Origin: Brachypodium distachyon
Taxonomy: Eukaryota > Streptophyta > Magnoliopsida > Poales > Poaceae
Direction of reading: 5' to 3'
Assembly: GCF_000005505.3 (NCBI RefSeq)
Contig: NC_016134.3
Location: forward strand, 40,858,150 to 40,922,149
Length of the DNA: 64,000 nucleotides
In this document: positions 55,728-64,000 of the stretch, in pieces
Layout of the letters: the number at the start of each line of letters is the position of its first letter
Numbering within the stretch: the stretch's first letter is position 1
Notes under the pieces: generated by a model
Databases searched by the model: none
What the model was told of the DNA's origin: nothing
What the model saw: only the letters and a program-made list of their open reading frames with translations
Program-made: the position numbers and the translations under genes

Positions 55728-56411
55728 ATGGCGGCGGAAGGGAGCGGCAGGTCGACTACGGCCACGGCGCAGTGCCGGGGGCGGCGTTTCCTGGGCGTCC
55801 GGCAGAGGCCGTCGGGGCGGTGGGTGGCGGAGATAAAGGACTCGGCGCAGCGGGTGCGGCTGTGGCTGGGCACGTTCGACACCGCCGAGGACGCGGCGAG
55901 AGCCTACGACGAGGCGGCACGCGCGCTGCGCGGGGACAACACGCGCACCAACTTCGCGGCCCGGCACAACGGCGCGTCCTCCTCCCCGGCCAGGGCAAGG
56001 GTGAGCAAGAACCTGCAGCACGTGATGGCCAGGGCGGCCGCCGCGGGGAGGTCCTCCTTGGCCACGGCGTGCGGCGACCAGCAGTTCGCGCTCGCCGCGG
56101 TGTTCCGGCACTGGCAGGCGCCGCCGGAGCAGCAGCTGACGCCGAGCGCCCGTGGTGGCGAGACCGTGCAGCACGTGGCCAACGCCGTGCAGCCGAGCTT
56201 CGTGGTGCCGAGGAGGACAGAGGCGCCACCGCCCGTTACGCTTGGAGCTGGAGACGTTTGGGGCGCGGACACGGGCGTTCTCGAGCTGGCGGCAGGCAGC
56301 GGTGGTGAGACGGGTGGGGAGAAGTCGTTCAAGGTGTCTTCGTCTTTGATCGTGCCGTCCAAGTTCGGTGCAGCGGCAGCAACGGAGTCGTTTGGCCTCG
56401 AGGAATTCTAG
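55728..56411 (+). CDS. ERF transcription factor, RAP2.11/ERN-like
   Basis: Single exon, 227 aa. AP2/ERF domain at residues 19-76: [20 protein letters not shown] (start), [20 protein letters not shown] and NTRTNF. The [15 protein letters not shown] and DNTRTNF text is typical of the ERF group containing Arabidopsis RAP2.11 and legume ERN factors, not of CBFs: it lacks [10 protein letters not shown] and DSAWLL. A helix [15 protein letters not shown] follows. The C-terminus ends ESFGLEEF, an acidic/hydrophobic tail that could be an activation motif. RAP2.11-type factors act in low-potassium and other stress responses in Arabidopsis; the role here is unknown. Its closeness to CBFs is probably coincidental. 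Confidence 0.88.
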   Translation: MAAEGSGRSTTATAQCRGRRFLGVRQRPSGRWVAEIKDSAQRVRLWLGTFDTAEDAARAYDEAARALRGDNTRTNFAARHNGASSSPARARVSKNLQHVMARAAAAGRSSLATACGDQQFALAAVFRHWQAPPEQQLTPSARGGETVQHVANAVQPSFVVPRRTEAPPPVTLGAGDVWGADTGVLELAAGSGGETGGEKSFKVSSSLIVPSKFGAAAATESFGLEEF

Positions 56412-57700
56412 CTTCGGGAGGGCGGAACGTTGTCAACGTCCTTCAGCTGGTTCCAATGGTTGCCACGCATGCATCAATGGTGGGCTCGCGCCAAGGAACG
56501 GTGTAGATACGGCGCGAGGAATGCATGCGCTGGCTGTCCTTCCTAAGGAAGAGATGTCTGTAGTTTTTATTGTACTCCACTCTACTTGCCGTGAGCTATT
56601 TCGGTCTCGATGGCACAGGGTGGCCGGAAAATTGTCATGGACATCTCAAGTTCTCAACTTTGTCACGGTTTGTTCTGGCGCGCGAGCCTTTGGTGTGAAT
56701 TGTTGGGAAGGATGCAGCAGGCCGCTTCCGTTCGACGGGAGTGGGCCTTACTTAATGGGCTATGCTAGGACGACGACTGGTAATGTTATCTGCTTGTGGT
56801 AAGCCCACCGTTTCCCGCAGAAAACAAAAAGAAGAGGATCAGCCCACCCACGGCAATAGCAGTCGTCCTTTCGAGGCCCGCCGGCCATTTCCACGGGTAC
56901 TGCACTGTGTTCCTGAAACCTCCTACACGATCACGCCCAATCTGCGATCTGTAGTGTTAAACGAGGAGCACCTGCTCTGCATTAAGAATGACAGGAGACT
57001 TTCTCTTACAGAACTGTACCCGGACTTTGATCGACTCGCTAGGAAGCGTCCAAATACGAGTCAATACTCAATAGTGTAGTACCTGGGTAGGAGAACACTT
57101 TAGTGCAGTCATCGATTAGCGTACAGTTGGCAAAAGTAGTAACCAGCAGGGGAAAAACCTGCATCGAAGCAAGAGTTGCACTCTGAATTCACAACGCGGT
57201 GGACAGAGATGGAGAGGTTTTAAATGGGAACAGTGAGTTCTTTACTGGACCATGGGATTCAGGAGATCACTTTCCAAGTCCAAATTCGATCGGCCGGAGA
57301 GCCAAGTCATCAAACCTGTAAGCCATCAGTTATTGCGTACATCGATTCGCTCAAGATATGCCCTTGGTCAACACTCCGTGTAATGTTTAGGAGAAAATTG
57401 GACTGCCGGACCGGGGTATACGTAATAATCTAGCATGAGCATCCAACTTATCAGGAACTAGGAGGGGCAAGTAAATGACCAACTCGTTATACTACTCAAG
57501 AAGCCAGGACCCGAGATTTTGATGTGTCATCAAAAGATATGCAAAGTTTCTTTACACTTCAGGCTATACCCCGTAGTGCTGTATTCTGAGCCTGACTCGT
57601 GAGAGTGATTCTGTCAGTCGAAAGAACACCGATCGAAACATCTATTCTGGTTCTCTAAATCATCTTGGAGTATCACTTACCAGGGTTACCCATTTAAATT
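56412..57700. other. ERF 3' flank and intergenic DNA
   Basis: Probable 3' UTR to about 56700, then unassigned DNA. No conserved ORF. Confidence 0.4.
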
Positions 57701-59600
57701 GATCCGGAGCTAGCTCTAAATTAACAATGTACATTCAGTCAGACGGCCACGGGGTCGTTGAGCCGAGCTAGCAGAGCACGCCGTAAGCCGCCCTCGTGAC
57801 CCGGTGATCGCTCGATCGGTGGATCTCTGCCAGCGTTCGTTGGTGATCGGGATCACATGCATGGCATGATCGGGCGGAAGGACGCACGCACGCACGGATG
57901 CTGCAGTGCGAAGGAGACCCCGGCGGGGCGGGCGGGCGCGCGGTCCCTGGCCTGGCATTGGCATGGATGCGGCGTGCAACGGAGCGGCAGGCGACACGGC
58001 TCCCGGTCAAATCAGCCCCCCCGTGCCGTGCTCCTCTCCCCAGCGACACGGCCTCCTTTAGCCAACAGTGTCCCGCTAATCAACCTCCCAGAGCTGCTGT
58101 TGGCTTGGCTACAACTGCAATTAAACCCTTTCTGATCATCAAACCGGCCGGCCGGTCCCTAACCCTGTAACCACCGCCACTGACGCGTCGTGTCATGGTC
58201 CCTCGCGTGCAGCCAGGAGACCACTGGGCACTGGTGGTACACGTTTTAGGCCTCGATCGCCGGTTGGTGGCTGGCTGGATAGATCTGCGCGCGTTCTGCT
58301 TTGGGTGTGGGGGAGAGTAATTCCTTGTTGTCGCGGGCCGGCGCCCCGCGCGCCTGCTTGCTTTGGCTCTGGCAGGGAAGGGAGGACGGGCGCACGTAAC
58401 GTACGTACTGTACGTCCCTGCGCGTGTGGCCGGCCGTGAGCGTGCGGCATGGGGAGGAAGTGGCTGAAAGGCCGGACCGGGCGGCGGCAGATGTCGACAC
58501 GTACGCGCGGAGTAGTACAAAAGAGTTCGCGCGCCATTCGTGCGGGCCTGTCGCATTGATGCCATCAGCCCGGGCAGCCGGGCTCATCATTGGATCACGA
58601 CAAACTTTACTGGATTACTGCCTACTGCTCTAGTATACTCTCCAAACTAGCAGTGCGAAGAGAATATCCTGTACGCATATGTGTGGACCTTTGCATTGCA
58701 TTGCATGCATGCCAACAGCAAGGAGATGCAGGCAGGGGGCCGGCCGTGCGCGCGCACGCATGTGTTAGACGCTGCGTCACTCTCGTAATCCGTTGGCTTA
58801 GCTTAGCTTTTGGATGCGGGCGAATCGAGTCCCCTCTGCACCGGCTACATGCACGATCGATCGACCAGCTAGCTGCTTTTCGTGCATGTGCGGATCCCTG
58901 CAGGCTTAATTTGCCGATCGAATCATATCGCGTCCTACGCCGCCCCAGCTGCTCCGGCCCTGCCGCTGCGCGCCGGCCTGGCCTGGCCCGGGGGCATTGG
59001 CATTTATGGCCCGAGCGACGTACCGACCGCCCATCCGACGGTCGGTACGTCGCGCGCCCGCCGCGCCTGTCGCCGCGCCATTGGCCAGGACTACGCCGCC
59101 TGCACGCACGCACGCGCCTTTGCGCGTCACCCCGTTTTAGCTGGCATCCACCGATCTTGGGCTAGCTAGCTGGTAGCGCACAACGCGCGCGCGGCATCGG
59201 CATGCGCACGCACGCACGTTAGGACAGAGCCTAGCTCGCGCGCGGCTGGTCCATGCATGCCATGCCATGCCAGGCCAGTCCATGGGCGCGTCGATCGCGT
59301 GCGCATGCATGCATGCATGCACGGCTAGCTTTTGCCGCGCGCGCGCGCACGTACGCCCAAGGCATATGCTCTGGCTCGCTAGCTCCTGACAGAGATGGTC
59401 TGTCTAACTCTAGAAACATGCACACGAGTACGTACACGCATGCACCTGTACCGAAATTGGCTGCCAGCTTTGCGCTGGCTAATTAACCACATTCGTGCAT
59501 GTGGTACTATACGTGACCAAGTATGTATACTCAAAATCATTCCCATTCACATACTAGCTAGTAGTAGTACTGCAATGCAACGAACAGATTAAAGTATCTT
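57700..59600. other. GC-rich, CATG/CGCG-rich stretch without a clear gene
   Basis: Dense in CpG and in CATGCATG and CGCGCGCG runs ((CATG)n at about 59303-59321, (CG)n at 59336-59348). Long frames overlap on both strands (58590-59165 +, 58622-59113 -), as expected from high GC rather than coding. A perfect hairpin lies at 59015-59053. Confidence 0.45.
59015..59053. repeat. Perfect 15-bp inverted repeat, 9-nt loop
   Basis: GCGACGTACCGACCG at 59015-59029 is exactly complementary to CGGTCGGTACGTCGC at 59039-59053. Confidence 0.85.
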
Positions 59601-62600
59601 TGTGGAGGGGAGGAGCTTTCAAGTGCTAGCTAGCTATAGTACTACTTAGCTACGCTTGCCCGCAAAAAAAAAGTACTTAGCTACGCTTAGCTTGTGATTG
59701 ATTAGTACTTCTATTACTTTCTGATTAAAGTGCATGCAAGCTAGCCCCAGATTTCTACGGAGAGATCACCATCATTGCACTCGTCGCAGTGGCACACGTA
59801 CGGTTTGGCAATACAAAAAAAATTGGGCTAGCAAATGGGGAGGGGAGAGTTGTCGCTGCTGATTAAATTATTCTCCGCTCTGGGGTCCTTAATTCGTGCG
59901 TGCGTGCGCAGCGTCCCGTGGCTGATCGGGGAGCATGGATGAGCTAACGCCGTAGATTAGCATGCAGGGAGAGAGCATCTAATTTCTGTGCACACGTTGC
60001 CAACTTGCCATGTATGGTTTAACATTTAACAAGTCCGTTAAACAGCAGGGAGCATGGATTTATAGCTAATATTCTTTGACTGCCAGTTCGATGCCGGCAC
60101 GGCGCTGGCAGTGGCACTGTATTATTAGAATAAGCTTTGTTCTGTGTTCTCAGCCTCTCACATATCTCATGTGTGCGATTAAGGTTTGATTAAACTATAT
60201 ACTCCATCAACTAATTAGCTCATCCAGTACTCATTATTCTCTTTGTCCAGCAGCTAGCATGGACGGTGGCCTTTACAGGCAGCATACATATATATGCATG
60301 GAGTCTGAATATTCCTCCATGTATGGATCGACCAAGCAGCAGGACGATGAATGAAAGCATGATACTTTGTACTATATGGTATTATATTTCCGGGGATTTG
60401 GAGCGTTAAAAGGACCCTTGCCTCTTGGGATCGATCATGAGGTATGAGAATCTCAGCGACGTTGCTGTGGTGTGTAGGCTCATGTGGTGCTGACTGCAAA
60501 GGTTATGGGCTTATGGCTAACCAGATGCTCCTATGTTTATTCTTTAGTCGTAGCACTTTATCAGGTACGTACTTGCATGCACAGTTGCGCACTGGCCGGC
60601 TTTAAGCACTGATTCGCTTACGTACCCTCGCAAGTTGGAAATACTTAAACACACAGTACAAGCCCCCAGCTCTCCTTTTTTTTGCGAGAAAAGCCCCCAG
60701 CTAGCTAGGACATGCATGACAAGTTGTTTCTCGTACAAGTAGCTCGCATATATACCGGCCGGCATACGTGTGTCCAAGTCACTACACTGGCATGCCCTGC
60801 AGGCTGCAGCTTTAGACCGTGGCGCTGCCTTGAAAATGATGCCCCGATCGAGGCGATCGATCGATCGTAACCGAAGATGCGATCTAAGGAAAACCAATTA
60901 ACATAAGTGACACGTCAGTCGTCGACATCATATATAGAGCGATATATATGTGCGATTAAGGTTTTAGACCCTGTGGGCTGTGGCTAGTAGGCTGCAGTTC
61001 CACATCCTCTGACGGTTGCACCTCCAACATCATATATATTGCTCTACTCTTGTTTACGTGCCGCGTCGTGACAGCAACCAACTGTGTCAATAGCTTTCGG
61101 TGTTTGCTGATACGTGACATGCTCGAATTTTTATGGCTTGTCCTTTTAGTTTCAGCTTTATGCGGTTAAACATGCATCGGTTAAACATTCACCTTTTTTT
61201 AAGAGATGAACGTTCACAGCTGTTGATTTTACGCATTCCACCCGAAAGAAGGCCGAGAGTACCACCCAAGGACTGAAGGACGGGACGGGAGTAGAGATCA
61301 GGCCCCACAGGTTACCTGATACGGTACAAACTCAGCCTAATCGCAGTTTGGACAAGCTGTGAAGTTGGTGTTGATGCATCAAGCCCAGCGACCGGCCCGG
61401 AGACAAAGGCATATATGCGTGCATGGGAACGGCTTGATCGGCGTCACACACGGGACACGGCAGGCCTCCAAGCTGTCGCCGGGCCAGGGCGAAACGTACC
61501 GTACGTACGTCGCACTCGCTGACCTGCTGGCTCCTGGGCAACTCGTGATCGACCGTCGAGCAATGATATGGGGAGATTTATTTTATCCCCCAGGTCCGAG
61601 GGGCACGTGAAACCCTGCTGAAATTCCCTGGCTTAATTTCCCTGCTTTGTCGCCGTAAAGACTAAAGAGAGCCTGCAGGGACAAGCGCAAGCAAGCGCCC
61701 CGGCCGACGGGGACAAGCAAGTTTTACTTCACTTCCGTCGATCGATCTCGGGAATGGCATTCAAAGCAGCGCTGTACTTTGCCGGTGCAAATTCTGACAA
61801 TGCATGCATGCAGCGGACTGCAGCTAGCGGACGAGGCCCAGGGGTTTGAGCACACCAATTAACTTGGCGTACGTGAGTTATGTGCGTGTCAGGCCTATGT
61901 ACGGGCGCACATTTGGAGTACCACATGCAAACAACAGCGGGGCTAACACTGCATGTATACTCCCTTAATTCAGTGACTGGATTTGTCACGGCCGGACGGT
62001 TAAAACTTGAAAGCTAACGCCTTGCTCTTCTCTACCGACACGTGGCAAATAACAGCGTACTCAAGCTCATGCAAACAGAGCCATGGCTCCATGGTTGGGC
62101 TTGGGCCTTCAGTGACTGGATCCTTAGGAAGAAGTGAAATTCTCTGTTATTTTACACGTGACAGTGTGCATCTGTTGATGTAGAGGGCAGAAGAATCCTT
62201 ATTTTTGAAAACAAAAAATGTAACTTACGAGCATATCAATTCCTCTCCAAAAAAAGTGCATGCCAGTGATTTCTAAGAGCATCCCATTTAAAAAAATGAG
62301 TGTATGCTTTTCAATTGACTTAGAAATAGTTAATTTTTCAGTCGACAATCACAGTCATCCAATTAAGAATTCTTTTATCCTTTCTACTTGTATGAATCTT
62401 GCATGAACCGGACAGTTGTTAGCGTCAACTTAGACATGGTTATTTCACAATCGTCCAAGAACTAGCAAAACCATTTTACAAATGAAGAAGTTTAGCTCGA
62501 ATGGTCTACTCCATCGAGCTAGTGGATCTCATGGCACATGTTTTTGTGATTTTGGTCAACCTATGTTGTAAGAGGTGTGCCCCCGTCCATGGTGAGTTAA

Positions 62601-63917
62601 GCGATACCAGATTCTCACCTATTCGGGTGGGTGGCTCTTTAAGACTACCTATGTGGTTATTTCAGTTTGTGCAAGTTCGGTCTTTTGCGGTTACATCGAT
62701 AGAGATACAATTGACATAGCTAGAGATGTTGACTTCAAAGTTTTATGGTGTGACTTTTGGATTATTTGAAACCTTTATTGTCATTCAGTTTTTTATTTCA
62801 TTTATGATGTCTTTAATTATTGAATATAAATAGAGAGCTACTAGATTGTTTTTACTGTATGAAGAAAAAAGTCTTTATCCATACACATTTTTCTAGTACA
62901 AAATAGGTCTAGACTCTAGAGTTGGTTTCAGGAATTGGAATTGACCACCCCATTCGAGATCGTACGTGCATTCAAGTATAAAAATGTCGACCCGGATTTA
63001 CAAGTGCATCTACCAATCTTTTACCAGCAGAGGGGGGACAAATCTTTTAGTTCCAAGGATTTAGTGCAGATCAAGTGTAGAACCGTCTCTCGGTAGTCTG
63101 TACTGGTAGTGATGGAGTAATATATATTCCCACTACTGGTTCCCAGAACTCCTGAAAACTACACTTTGAAAACTGGCACTTGATGCTAATTGTAGTCCGT
63201 GCACGTCAGGCGCCAGGAAGAAAAGTCATGACTCCACAGTGCATATTTGGAATTGCCCTTTGAAAATTACAAATATGGGAAATTATCTGTACAGCGGTAC
63301 GGATCAATAAGGAGAATGTAAGCCATGTATAAAGGGAACAGCATTGTCCAAAAAAAGGGAGAATTCCTAACGAAAGAAGGTGTCAGACAGAGAAGCAATG
63401 TGGCTTGGTTTCCACTGTTAGGGACACAGCGCCTCACCAAGATAAATAGGCTGAGACAAAGGTCAGTACTCAACTTATGTCACCCCCACCCCCGAAAAAC
63501 CTTTTCGCACATGGCAGTTAACAAAAGCCAAATCGTTCGGCTCCATTAGTAATGAAATCTTAAGATTAAGGAAAGTTGGTTCCACTGTTAGAGATCAGCA
63601 CAGTCAGGCCAATAAATCACCTTGTGTCGAAAGGGGAAAAAATATTGTTTGGCATTGTTATCAAATCTGAAGGCAACAGTGTCTAGTGGCTGCATTTGTA
63701 CACCGGCCACTATCTTCACTGTAAACCACCCTCAACTCAAAGAGGACAAAAAGAAGCTAAAATGTAAGGAGATTGCAGCTTATCATTGCCAGAATCCCGC
63801 AGAATAAAGTTCAGTAAAATTACAGAACTAGAGAAGAAAAATAAAATCCTATAGCTAAAAGAATCAATCAAGGACTCAATATGATCCAAGAATCGAGACT
63901 CGCTCCATCGCCCGCTA
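59601..63917. other. Intergenic DNA
   Basis: No gene, repeat family or RNA gene recognised. AT content rises from 62100 onward. The last 200 bp are probably the 3' UTR of the minus-strand gene at the right edge. Confidence 0.4.
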
Positions 63918-64000
63918 CTACACACAATCGGCTACCACCACGAACAATGCGTTGTCGGCACCCCCTTTGGCCACTTCTGCATGCTGCTTGTCGTCGACAA
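63918..64000 (-). CDS. C-terminal end of an unidentified gene (partial)
   Basis: On the minus strand the frame from the window edge reads VDDKQHAEVAKGGADNALF then VVVADCV and stops at TAG (63918-63920). It is GC-rich in codon third positions and is followed by AT-rich DNA with AATAAA-like text (about 63837 complement), as for a grass gene end. The rest lies outside the window. Family unknown. Confidence 0.35.
   Translation of the reverse strand, partial: VDDKQHAEVAKGGADNALFVVVADCV

Noticed and set aside
58590..59165. 191-aa + frame and 163-aa overlapping - frame
   Set aside because: Both arise from high GC content, lack conserved motifs and overlap each other.
1..64000. CRISPR array, phage, operon or bacterial mobile system
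   Set aside because: Introns, TATA-driven single genes, MITEs and plant LTR elements show plant nuclear DNA; no spaced identical repeats of CRISPR type exist.

Overview
The window is nuclear DNA of a grass, most likely a pooid with a compact genome such as Brachypodium. Evidence: GC-rich intron-poor grass genes, many Stowaway/Tourist/hAT MITEs, only two large LTR-retrotransposon remnants, and a gene order (GEN1-like nuclease, then CBF/DREB1 genes, ending in a DREB1A-like gene) that I recall from rice chromosome 9 and the cereal Frost Resistance-2 region. The species call is inference.

Layout. 1-2.8 kb: degenerate minisatellite, a hAT MITE with 8-bp target duplication, a Stowaway MITE and a decayed xylan O-acetyltransferase (TBL) gene. 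2.8-6.0 kb: an eight-exon GEN1/Yen1-type Holliday-junction resolvase gene. 6.1-33 kb: a tandem array of six intact single-exon CBF/DREB1 genes (here CBF-a to CBF-f, all +). They were built from repeated modules: linker, promoter with CGCG box and TATA, CDS, 3' tail. The array contains at least one gene 'ghost' (promoter joined to tail, CDS gone) and extra orphan tails. 34.6-35.4 kb: CBF-g (-), a diverged CBF3-type gene. 36.3-38.65 kb: a 2,323-bp nearly perfect copy of the CBF-b region lacking its start codon and promoter, abutting a Ty1/copia element (-) truncated inside its reverse transcriptase (38.65-43.45 kb). 45.5-46.3 kb: CBF-h (-), a DREB1A/CBF1-type gene. 50.8-53.1 kb: internally deleted gypsy element. 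55.7-56.4 kb: an ERF gene of RAP2.11/ERN type. 57-64 kb: mostly unrecognised intergenic DNA, with the likely C-terminus of a minus-strand gene at the right edge.

Function. CBF/DREB1 proteins are AP2 activators of CRT/DRE (CCGAC) promoters and control cold acclimation in cereals. Copy number and allelic state of this cluster type underlie frost tolerance in temperate cereals (established knowledge). The window shows copy-number change in several stages: tandem duplication, gene deletion leaving flanks behind, stop-codon loss in three members, and a very recent, probably non-functional, segmental copy. I found no CRISPR, phage, operon or toxin system, as expected for plant DNA. Exon joins and identities were worked out by eye.
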